Of a stretch of 64,000 bases of DNA, positions 18,638 to 27,478 are shown piece after piece (the stretch's first letter is position 1; each line of letters opens with the position of its first letter). The DNA is from Echinarachnius parma (Eukaryota > Echinodermata > Echinoidea > Clypeasteroida > Echinarachniidae): assembly GCA_037951105.1 (NCBI GenBank), contig JBAMJV010008303.1:1-64000 (forward strand). The letters run 5' to 3'. The position numbers and the translations under genes were made by a program. A model generated the notes under the pieces. It ran no database searches. It was not told where the DNA came from and was given only the letters and a program-made list of their open reading frames with translations.

Positions 18638-19315
18638 AGTGGACTTCCACACGATTTCAAGCTTCTAATGATTGAAAGACCGATATTCTAGGTCAATAAA
18701 CACAATTTTGTATGAAAAAAGTATGATTGTGGGTTCTTATAATTGGCTTTGAAATTCTAATGACACAAATTCGCGAGCGAGCTTGTTCTATCCCACAATG
18801 CATCAATTTGTGACGTGCGACCCTCACTATGCGCCTATCTATGTTTTTACACTGCAGCGAATGTGTTCTTTTGATCGGACCAATACAATGCTCGATGCGC
18901 CACTCAACCGTGCCTTTGAGCATTACTGCATTGTTGAACCGTTTGAAAATACTTGCATGCCCGAAATTGTAACACGTTTGGCTTTCATTGGAATTTGAAT
19001 ATACACAAAGTTCTGTAAACGTGGTTATTGAATTTGCTGCCTCTGCATGACCGGCTATTATGAATGACACATGCAGTGATCACAATGCAGTGGCACCGGA
19101 TTCAAGCCTACTCAAGAAATTGAGCAAAGTGAGGGTGCTACATAAGGGTCTCATGATTGTGTGCAGTAAATTTAATTATTTCCTCAGAGTTAATGACATT
19201 AGAAAAATCTCTTAGAAATCAACGAAAGAGAGTCAAATCCTGAAAATATTCAAGCACATCCCTATATTTATTTCCAATGTACTATATTGTTTTTTAACTC
19301 GTCCGGAATTCTCCT
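18638..19315. mobile_element. U1-specific 678-bp TTAA element
   Basis: U2 (38299-38302) and U3 (63157-63160) have an uninterrupted TTAA here; in U1 the TTAA is duplicated on either side of 678 bp. Imperfect inverted termini are AGTGGACTTCCACACGA and AGGAGAATTCCGGACGA. No convincing coding sequence. The insertion therefore postdates the unit duplication, or was lost precisely in the other copies. Confidence 0.85.
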
Positions 19316-19319
19316 TTAA

Positions 19320-19610
19320 GTGATCCATTCGCCTCATCAGATGTTTTCCAAACGAGATATCTGAGACAATATTGTTGTAAGATTCTTCTGTATGATGTGA
19401 GAGGGCACTGTTTACCCATCGATCATGCACTTCACATCGAGTTTGTCTACAATCGAAAAGCGTTTCTGGAACGATTTCTGGAACGATTTTCATTCAATCA
19501 CAATATGGACATGTTATTCTTCTGTTACCGTATACAGCTAAACAGCAAGACAAAAGAAATGTAACAGCTCAAAGAGATTTTGGTTGAATTTGACAAAGTT
19601 GATGGATCAC
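19320..19610. mobile_element. TTAA MITE family 3
   Basis: Termini GTGATCCAT / ATGGATCAC are flanked by TTAA (19316-19319, 19611-19614). The right end includes TTTGACAAAGTTGATGG, which also occurs near 1930-1950 in a TTK intron. It is present in all units: 38303-38636 and 63161-63463. The U1-specific element landed in its left TTAA. Confidence 0.7.
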
Positions 19611-19721
19611 TTAAACTCGAATGTAATACCAGTACAGCTCAAACTCCAAATTAGATGTCACAATGTATATTCTGATAAATATGATCACTATGCATAATTA
19701 AAAGAAAATGTGTATGAAATA

Positions 19722-20315
19722 AACCGAACACAAAAAGTAACTTCACCCCTAAGCAATTGCCCATAATTTCATAACCAAGAATCGTTTCAAGATTTCGTCT
19801 TGCCAATATATCCATATGGTAGTTAGGAAAACAATGTGTAAAAATAAGAGGTAACCATTAATCCATGGTTGAGTGACACACATTACAGAAAAAATAGTCA
19901 TATTTCAAAATTTGCAGAAGTATTATCATCATTACAAATTATTGAGAGTTGGAAATTAAACAATGCACTGTTTTACAATTGCAATTAATGCATTTTACCA
20001 CATGTGCCATCAAAAAATCTAAATGAATGGAATATCAAACAGCATTGTTTCATAAACCATGGTCAATGCATTCCGCCACATGTGCGGATTCACAACAATG
20101 TACAGGCACCCGCAATACCTTGTGACTTTTGAATTGGGCCATTTTGTCTTTAATCTGTGCTCATTCAGCCATAAAGTAATGAATATCTCTGATTTTCGCA
20201 CATATCGAACATGACAACTGTGCCAATATTGTGGTAAGATGACATCTTGAAACAATAATCGGTTATGAAATTATGGGCAATTGCTTAGGGGTGAAGTTAC
20301 TTTTTGTGTTCGGTT
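19722..20315. mobile_element. TA-flanked MITE with long inverted repeats
   Basis: 594 bp. Both ends start AACCGAACACAAAAAGTAAC, and about 55 bp match perfectly as inverted repeats before mismatches begin. TA flanks both sides, as for Tc1/mariner-type targets. U2 copy at 38748-39341; the U3 copy begins at 63575 and runs off the window. Confidence 0.85.
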
Positions 20316-20934
20316 TATATATCTCGCGTACATAGTGCTGCTGCGTATATTGATGATATTCGATCACAACGATTCTTACATTTACATATCGTTCTAAATC
20401 TTGTTGCTAGTACATATAAACCACGTACAATTTCTAGTAAAACGAGAAGTAAATGAAATGTATATACAATCGCCTGCATAAGCATGATAAAACGATGAAT
20501 AATATTATATTGAAGATAAATGAAAGTTAATTTTGTCAATATCAATTCCATATTTGCAATTATTATTATCATGTATATGTTCACACCCTTTGAAATTACA
20601 GGCTTGACTAATGATAGGGCTCGTTAATACATTTCGACATACTGACCCCAATGTCCCCATTATCATTAATTACTGGCTATGTAAAGTAAATAAATTGTGT
20701 AGTGTTTATGCAGTGAACGTTATGTACAACTTTGTATTAAATGAAGTATTCGAATATTTCTTCAGATTCTCGCCGCTTAGAAAATTGATTGCATCGTGGT
20801 TTGGTAAGTCTACTCAAGTGGTATAAAAATTATAAGATGTTTAATAGACAGCAAATAAATGACTAATTACGTATTTATGTCGATCATAACAGTTTGGCCG
20901 TACGATCGATAATCAACAACGATGTACTTCAAAA

Positions 20935-23900
20935 CTATTCAGGTGGGATTAGAGGATTGTACTTCAGATTGACGGGTACGACCTTTGTCAGTTCATTCCA
21001 GAAGTATTCACGTCCCCTCACGTTGTCAGGCCATCGCAAGTACGGCCTGCGGTCGCTAAGATACAGTCGAACCAGGTACGGGATCTCCTCCTCAGGAATA
21101 TCTTCCAGGAAGATGACGACGGTGTTTTCTGTCAGCTGGTCATGCACGTTGTCCATGGCGGTGCGAAACTTGATGAGGAACCAGTTGTCCTGGACAGCTC
21201 TCCTGCTGAGAAGGACGATGGTCTTGAAGCTGTGCTCCACGGCGTAGTGTACTGCCTCCAGGTAGTGCATACCAAGAGTGAGGTCCTCATCATCGAAGGA
21301 ATACCTGTCGTAATCGGGAAGACGCTCTTCTAGAGTAGGTCGCAGGTGCTCTCTGGCCCACACCTCGTCGTCTTCAGTAAACATGATGTTGAGATCAAAG
21401 ACAAACTCGCCATGTTCTCGTGCGTCTTGCATTTCCCTGTAGCCAATAATTGCCAACTTCAACAGGAACATTTTGTGCCTGATCAACCATCTGTTGCGGA
21501 CCGCGACCAACAGACCAATAATCAATACGAGTGCAGCGAAAGGGATGGTTGAAAAAAGGACAATATTCGGATGGCAATATTTACTTGGATCGAACTGAAA
21601 TAATGGCTTCCCTCGCAGTTGGTCCAAAGAGTCGACTGAGCAAAGTGTGTCATTGGGGTGTAGAAACATGTCGGACGTGTTGGCGAGGTCCTGCAACCAG
21701 CCATAGTCGCATCTGCATGCCAGCGGATTTCCTGAAACATCAATGTAATTTAGATCGTGCTTTATCAACGTGCCCCAAGTGCTGCGATTAAATGCTACCA
21801 GCTGATTTCCCGAAAGACTCAAGTTCTTGAGATACGGGACTTTGTCAATGGCTCGTTCCTCAACAAAAATCAGTTTGTTGTTATCAATGTTCAGAACCTC
21901 CAACAACGGGAGATACTTCAGCATATCGCCTGTTATGGACAGCAAGTTATTATTGTTCAAATCTAAATAATACAGAGATTGCAGTCCATGAAATACGTGG
22001 GCTGTTAGGCTCGAAATTCTGCAGTTGTCTATCTTTAGGTCACTCAGTAGCAGGTTGTTCTTAAACAGTCCTTCCGGCAGAGTTCCCACAGGGTTGCCGC
22101 TTAGAATCAGGGTTTTGAGATGACCTAGACCTCTGAACAAAGATATGTTCGCCAAGGGGTCCCAAATATTTCCACCGGTAATTCCCGAATGACTGATATC
22201 TACGACTGTAAGCATGATTGTTTGGTTAAACGTTTGACCTGGCGTGATAGGGATGTATGGAAGGGGATTCTTAAAGCAGCCCAAACAATAAAACTTTAAA
22301 AGACTGTGCAATATCAATGCTAAATGTAATATATTGGTTCCTGTAATATCGAGCATTTCAAGGCTTTTAAGCGTTTCATTAGAACGTAGTTCCACCACTC
22401 CCAGGTAGCTATTACCACTGAGATCCAACGTCTTTAAATTGCTAAGACCGCGTAACTGGTAATCTTCAATCGTTATTATGTTATTTTTCGCCAGATTTAG
22501 AATCTCTATATTACTTTCCCATGTTGAATTCCGTATGTTTAATTCAATGATATGGTTATCCATCAAGTTCAAGAATTTTAGACGAGACATTCCCAAGAAA
22601 TACCCTGCATCGATCTTTCTCAATAAATTTCCAACCAAGACCAACCTGTCAAGATAGTTTAACTCAGAGAAAACGTTTACATAGAGCGAGAAATCACTAC
22701 ACATACCGATAGAAATACCAAGTAAACCGTGAGAAGATAAAGGAGTAAATATGTCACCAAGGGGATTTGGAAGCTCCATGTCATGCAAAATTACACCTTG
22801 AATTTGTACTGACTTTGCAACACCACGGAAAATGTTTGATAATAAAGATGTATTCAATGGATGTAATCCTAAATACAACTCGCTGACAGACAAGGCCGCT
22901 ATAGCATCTTCCGCAATGTTTCGGATCGGGTTTCCTTCCAGGAGAAATCTTAGAGTCGGGCAAGCAAAAAGGAACTTATCTGGAGTAAGATCTTGCAACT
23001 TGTTGTACGTAAACATTGCTTCAAGCAGCATATCTGTCTTACATCGGGATACATTCAATGAACGTATACGGTTTTCATCTAAATTAAGATACTTCAGCTT
23101 TGGAAGCCAGTCTAGTAGACCAAGTGGTAAGTCTTCCAGAGAGCCACCACTCAAATCTAATATGAAAAGCGCATTGAGAGGTTGGAAAGGTACACCGTTT
23201 GGTAGTACAAGATCATAATTACATGCGAGATACAAGTGCTGTAAATAGTTTAAATTCTGAAAAGCCGCCGTCTGAATCAACCTCAGGCGGTTAAAACTTA
23301 GATCCAAATATAAGAGATTCGGATACGGCATGAAAGAAGTATTCAACAGAACCTCAACCTCGTTGCATCCCAACACTAACTTCCGGGTGCTATCAGGAAA
23401 ATCGTGTGGCACAGCTCTGAGATGCAAGTTTTCACAAAGTACGGATTCTTCTTTCGGGATCCTTCGGCAGAGTGCTCGGGCAAATAGATGCTTCTTCATG
23501 TTGGGGCGATTGACCTGCTCAGAGGGTGTTCGGGCGAAAAGATCCCTCTTCATGTTGGGGCCATTGAACTGATCGGAGGGTATTCGGGCGAAGAGACACT
23601 TCTTTCTTTCTGGGCCATTAAACTGATAGGAGGGTGTTCGGGCGAAGAGATCCCTCTTCATGTTTGGGCGATCGACCTGATTAGAGGGTGTTCGGGCGAA
23701 AAGATCCCTCTTCATGTTGTGGCTATTGACCTGATCGGAGGGTGTTCGGGCGAAGAGATCCCTCTTCATGTTTGGGCGATCGACCTGATTAGAGGGTGGT
23801 CGGGCGAATAGATCCCTCTTCATGTTTGGGCCATTGACCTGATTAGAGGGTGTTCGGGCGAAGAGATCCCTCTTCGTGTTAGGGCCATTTAACTGGTCGG

Positions 23901-24969
23901 AGGGTGTTCGGGCGAAAAGATCCCTCTTCATGTTGGGGCCATTGACCTGATTAGAGGGTGTTCGGGCGAAGAGATCCCTCTTCGTGTTAGGGCCATTTAA
24001 CTGGTCGGAGGGTGTTCGGGCGAAGAGATGCTTCTTCATATTTGGGCCATTGACCTGATCGGAGGGTGTTCGGGCGAAGAGATGCTTCTTCATATTTGGG
24101 CCATTGACCTGATCGGAGGGTGTTCGGGCGAAGAGATGCTTCTTCATATTTGGGCCATTGACCTGATCGGAGGGTGTTCGGGCGAAGAGATGCTTCTTCA
24201 TATTTGGGCCATTGACCTGATCGGAGGGTGTTCGGGCGAATAGATCCCTCTTCATGTTTGGGCGATCGACCTGATTAGAGGGTGTTCGGGCGAAGAGATC
24301 CCTCTTCATATTTGGGCCATTGACCTGATCGGAGGGTGTTCGGGCGAAGAGATGCTTCTTCATATTTGGGCCATTGACCTGATCGGAGGGTGTTCGGGCG
24401 AATAGATCCCTCTTCATGTTTGGGCGATCGACCTGATTAGAGGGTGTTCGGGCGAAAAGATCCCTCTTCATGTTGGGGTCATTGACCTGATCGGAGGGTG
24501 TTCGGGCGAAGAGATGCTTCTTCATATTTGGGCCATTGACCTGATCGGAGGGTGTTCGGGCGAAAAGATCCCTCTTCATGTTGGGGTCATTGACCTGATC
24601 GGAGGGTGTTCGGGCGAAGAGATCATTATTCATGCTGGGGCCATTGACCTGATCGGAGGGTGTTCGGGCGAAGAGATCCCTCTTCATGTTGGGGCCATTT
24701 AACTGGTCGGAGGGTGTTCGGGCGAAGAGATCCCTCTTCATGCTGGGCCCACTGAACTGATTGGTGGGTTTATGGGCGAAGATATTATTCATGATGGGGC
24801 CATTGGCCTGATCGGAGGGTGCTCGGGTGAAGAGATCCTTCTTCATACTAGGGCCATTGAACTGATCGGAGGAAGTCGTTTTGCCGCCAGTGATGGAAAG
24901 TGACTTATCCACTCCAAACATCATTAGGAATAAGATGAACACATATCTCCACACTCGTACGTTTGCCAT
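20935..24969 (-). CDS. Toll-like receptor 1 of array, with N-terminal 18-aa repeats
   Basis: Predicted membrane receptor of 1344 aa, coded in one exon. Residues 1-25 form a signal peptide (hydrophobic VFILFLMMFGV). Residues 34-498 are 26 copies of an 18-residue repeat, consensus SDQVNGPNMKRDLFARTP, which is not a usual TLR part. A short Cys-containing cap (LCRRIPKEESVLC) then leads into many LRRs (LYLDLSFNRL, LNLDENRI and similar). A single C-terminal Cys cluster (C1085, C1087, C1110, C1132) is followed by a transmembrane segment at 1136-1158 and a TIR domain at about 1189-1335 (box 1 FVFDLNIMFTEDDEVW, box 3 FW at 1323-1324). The BB loop is unusual (DEDLTLG). Expected role is pathogen or danger sensing with TIR signalling; the ligand is unknown. 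The start codon lies 24 nt after a good splice acceptor. Confidence 0.93.
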   Translation of the reverse strand: MANVRVWRYVFILFLMMFGVDKSLSITGGKTTSSDQFNGPSMKKDLFTRAPSDQANGPIMNNIFAHKPTNQFSGPSMKRDLFARTPSDQLNGPNMKRDLFARTPSDQVNGPSMNNDLFARTPSDQVNDPNMKRDLFARTPSDQVNGPNMKKHLFARTPSDQVNDPNMKRDLFARTPSNQVDRPNMKRDLFARTPSDQVNGPNMKKHLFARTPSDQVNGPNMKRDLFARTPSNQVDRPNMKRDLFARTPSDQVNGPNMKKHLFARTPSDQVNGPNMKKHLFARTPSDQVNGPNMKKHLFARTPSDQVNGPNMKKHLFARTPSDQLNGPNTKRDLFARTPSNQVNGPNMKRDLFARTPSDQLNGPNTKRDLFARTPSNQVNGPNMKRDLFARPPSNQVDRPNMKRDLFARTPSDQVNSHNMKRDLFARTPSNQVDRPNMKRDLFARTPSYQFNGPERKKCLFARIPSDQFNGPNMKRDLFARTPSEQVNRPNMKKHLFARALCRRIPKEESVLCENLHLRAVPHDFPDSTRKLVLGCNEVEVLLNTSFMPYPNLLYLDLSFNRLRLIQTAAFQNLNYLQHLYLACNYDLVLPNGVPFQPLNALFILDLSGGSLEDLPLGLLDWLPKLKYLNLDENRIRSLNVSRCKTDMLLEAMFTYNKLQDLTPDKFLFACPTLRFLLEGNPIRNIAEDAIAALSVSELYLGLHPLNTSLLSNIFRGVAKSVQIQGVILHDMELPNPLGDIFTPLSSHGLLGISIGMCSDFSLYVNVFSELNYLDRLVLVGNLLRKIDAGYFLGMSRLKFLNLMDNHIIELNIRNSTWESNIEILNLAKNNIITIEDYQLRGLSNLKTLDLSGNSYLGVVELRSNETLKSLEMLDITGTNILHLALILHSLLKFYCLGCFKNPLPYIPITPGQTFNQTIMLTVVDISHSGITGGNIWDPLANISLFRGLGHLKTLILSGNPVGTLPEGLFKNNLLLSDLKIDNCRISSLTAHVFHGLQSLYYLDLNNNNLLSITGDMLKYLPLLEVLNIDNNKLIFVEERAIDKVPYLKNLSLSGNQLVAFNRSTWGTLIKHDLNYIDVSGNPLACRCDYGWLQDLANTSDMFLHPNDTLCSVDSLDQLRGKPLFQFDPSKYCHPNIVLFSTIPFAALVLIIGLLVAVRNRWLIRHKMFLLKLAIIGYREMQDAREHGEFVFDLNIMFTEDDEVWAREHLRPTLEERLPDYDRYSFDDEDLTLGMHYLEAVHYAVEHSFKTIVLLSRRAVQDNWFLIKFRTAMDNVHDQLTENTVVIFLEDIPEEEIPYLVRLYLSDRRPYLRWPDNVRGREYFWNELTKVVPVNLKYNPLIPPE
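23476..24870 (-). repeat. 54-bp coding minisatellite, 26 units (TLR 1)
   Basis: In-frame tandem array inside the TLR. Fifteen units carry Lys-Arg, nine Lys-Lys and two Asn-Asn at the same place. Unit 2 is one residue short. Units 13-16 are identical in protein, and units 17-20 are a two-unit dimer repeated twice, indicating recent slippage or unequal exchange. There are no N-glycosylation sequons, and the only Cys is in unit 24. Confidence 0.95.
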
Positions 24970-24993
24970 GACTAGCTCGGCTACCCTTGGGTT

Positions 24994-25624
24994 CTAAAAA
25001 GAAATGTAATCAATTAAAGGAACTTGATAATTGATGTCAAACATCATCACACAAAATTGTCTTGATGAATCCCAAAATCAGTGATACAGTATTAAATCGT
25101 TATTTATTGCTGTTAGATATTTCATATTTCATTTGTTTGAAGAACTTGACGAAATAAGGGTAATTAGGGGGAAATACGAAAAGGAGAATAAGGAATTGAC
25201 AACAATACGATCTTCGGGACATTTCCCAATTATTTTTAAATCTTGACGTTTTTGGATGACTTTGAATAAAGATCATATTACATTGTGTTAGGAAATCTGA
25301 AAGTTACGTTATTTGTATTTCACAAAATTTACAATTCCGGGCTGTATTCGTTGATTCTATTATTGATTTTAAAAAACGCTTTAATTTTAATAATAATTAA
25401 CAGAAAAATGTATTCAATTTTCAAAAATATTCAACTTTTTAAACTTCAAATGCTGTATTAAATATGTCACATCATATAATTTAGCTCTATCATATCATAT
25501 ACTCAACTCATGATATTTTGGTCAATTTATCACAATACTTATAACATAACTGGGATGGACATTTGTGTTGTATGAAATCATGAGATACGGTACGTTGTGA
25601 TATGAAGAGGTTTGGTATACATAC
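24994..25624 (-). other. Predicted 5'UTR intron of TLR 1
   Basis: On the minus strand a donor ATGTAG|GTATGT at 25624 and an acceptor TTACATTTCTTTTTAG ending at 24994 bound 631 nt, leaving 24 nt of leader before the ATG. The same signals lie in U2 (44139-44769) with identical length. A non-coding first exon would lie upstream of 25625. Splicing is inferred from consensus only. Confidence 0.45.
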
Positions 25625-25625
25625 C

Positions 25626-25916
25626 TACATCAATGGATGATGGCGACCCTTCACAAATGTTGTGTTAAATTAAAAGGTCCGTGCTATTGCAATGGTTCCA
25701 ACAAGTAATGTGAGATATCTACCCTCACATAAGATATATATCTACAGAACCCAATCGAAAATACAGTCACGGCCAATATCAATGGCCAATAGAATCATCC
25801 ATTCTATCCGCGCATCGATGAAAATCTAACACCCACTCAAATTCGAAGCTACGCCCAATTTCATTGGACAACATAATCATACATTCTATCCACGTATTTA
25901 TTGAAATATTCAAAAG
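25626..25916. promoter_or_regulatory. Conserved TLR 5' flank, likely first exon and promoter
   Basis: Largely conserved between U1 and U2 (44771-45056), although U2 lacks a short stretch near 45030. It includes tandem imperfect copies of CCAAT(A/T)TCA(A/T)TGG-like sequence at about 25770 and 25855 (CAATATCAATGGCCAATAGA, CAATTTCATTGGACAACATA). The reverse complements contain CCAAT boxes. No TATA position could be fixed. Confidence 0.35.
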
Positions 25917-26322
25917 CCACTCGAAACCAGGCATGCACACCTACTTTGATTGACAGATATAAACAAGCATTTGAATCATACAGAGCCAAACGTAGATCTT
26001 TCTGAAGTCCTTGGGATACATTAAAAGCAGAATCGAAAGTAAAATTACCAAAACATGAAAGTAAGCCTATATAAACAGTTTATGCTTCAGGTGAGTGTTC
26101 TAAGTGTCACCGATATTTGATTGAGCAATAACAATCATATTTACCCATTCAGGACTGGTCCCCAAATTATTTGGGCTATGTATGGACAATACAATTATGT
26201 TAGAGCAAAATAAATCAGTCATGAACGGGTTAAATAAGATACATACAATGTGATGTTTGTGATTGAATACAGAAGTATTAAAGGTACCCAACCACGGTTT
26301 ATGCGAATATAAGTGATGTTAA

Positions 26323-27478
26323 AGGGATAGTTGAGTTTTGGTATACCGTGTGTCTAAAAAAAAAACTATACACTTTTGAAATGGCTGCCAAATACAAAAA
26401 TATATAATTCTGGGGGGAAAGGTTTATTTGTATGGAAAGCTCATAAACTCAACTTTCATATGACACCAAAAAGTCCGAAAATAATTCATGCTTGGGTGAG
26501 CACTGCTCACTTTTGTAAAGGGTATGAAATTAGGTTGCGCAGGAATGGGCCTTCCAATTTGTGAGAGGAAAGTCCTTTGGAGCTTACAGAATTGAGGATG
26601 ATGTGAAAAATGTATGATCAATTGTGATGAGTTTGGGTTTGCTGAGTGAAATTTGTGGTTTATGGGATTAACATTTTATGCATGAGTGTTCATGGGAGTC
26701 AGGACGGGGTGATGGTACATGGTGCAGGGGAGGTGAAATGTAGGGTAGGACTTTGTTGGGTAGATGGGATAAGGGTCAAGAAGACATGTATGCCACTCCC
26801 CCCCCCCCCCCCCCCCCCCCTCTCTTTCTCTCTCTCTATCTTCCTGGGTGTGCTTGTGCATATCTTGACAATTCATATTCGTTGGTCTCCACTCCAGGGA
26901 TAGTTACAATGCTACAATAAAAAAATGCAATTCCTGTTCACTCATGCATAAAAGTTTGGTTTAATAAACCATAAAATTCACTCAGCAAACCCAAACTGAT
27001 CGCAATTGATCATGAATTTATCATATCACCCTCAATTTTGTAAGCTCCAAAGGACTTACCTGTCACAAATTGGAAGGCTAATTCCTGCGCAACCTAATTT
27101 TCACACCCTTTACAAAAAGTGAGCAGTGCTCCCCCAAGCATGAATGAGTGTCAAATTCAAAAGAGCATACAATTTTAATGACATAATAAACTTTATTTGA
27201 TCAAAATCGGTTCAGAAATGGCTGAAATATCCATAAACATAACCATTTGTAATAAATGTGGGGCCCCACACTTATTCGATAATTTTGAACCAGCCGTTAA
27301 AAAATTCAAAAAAATGCTTCCTCTTTTCAAAAATTTACAAAAGAGGTTTATAGTTGTTGATTATCTCTCTATCTAATCACTATTTCAACAAAACATCACA
27401 TGCACAATATTTTATTTAAAATGGTTGAAACCGATGTGTGTTCAGAGAGCGCCCTCTTGAGTTTAAACGGCTCTTTTT
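26323..27478. mobile_element. Palindromic TTAA MITE with C-tract loop (A, U1)
   Basis: Starts after TTAA with AGGGATAGTTGAGTTTTGG. Left and right parts around a poly-C/CT tract (about 26799-26840) are inverted copies: AACATTTTATGCATGAGTG and CTCACTTTTGTAAAGGGT are answered on the right in reverse. The distal part (about 27180-27478) matches the reverse complement of MITE family 2. The right terminus is missing where LINE sequence begins. Equivalents are 32699-33912, 45458-46615 and 56611-57832. Confidence 0.75.

Noticed and set aside
18693-19070. Minus-strand frame of about 125 codons in the U1-specific element
   Set aside because: Lies wholly inside a non-autonomous TTAA element absent from U2 and U3; no transposase motif seen.
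23488-24702. Long plus-strand frames with repeated GGCSGEEMLLHIWAIDLI-type protein
   Set aside because: They are the antisense shadow of the TLR 54-bp coding repeats; the minus-strand frame has signal peptide, LRR, membrane and TIR domains.
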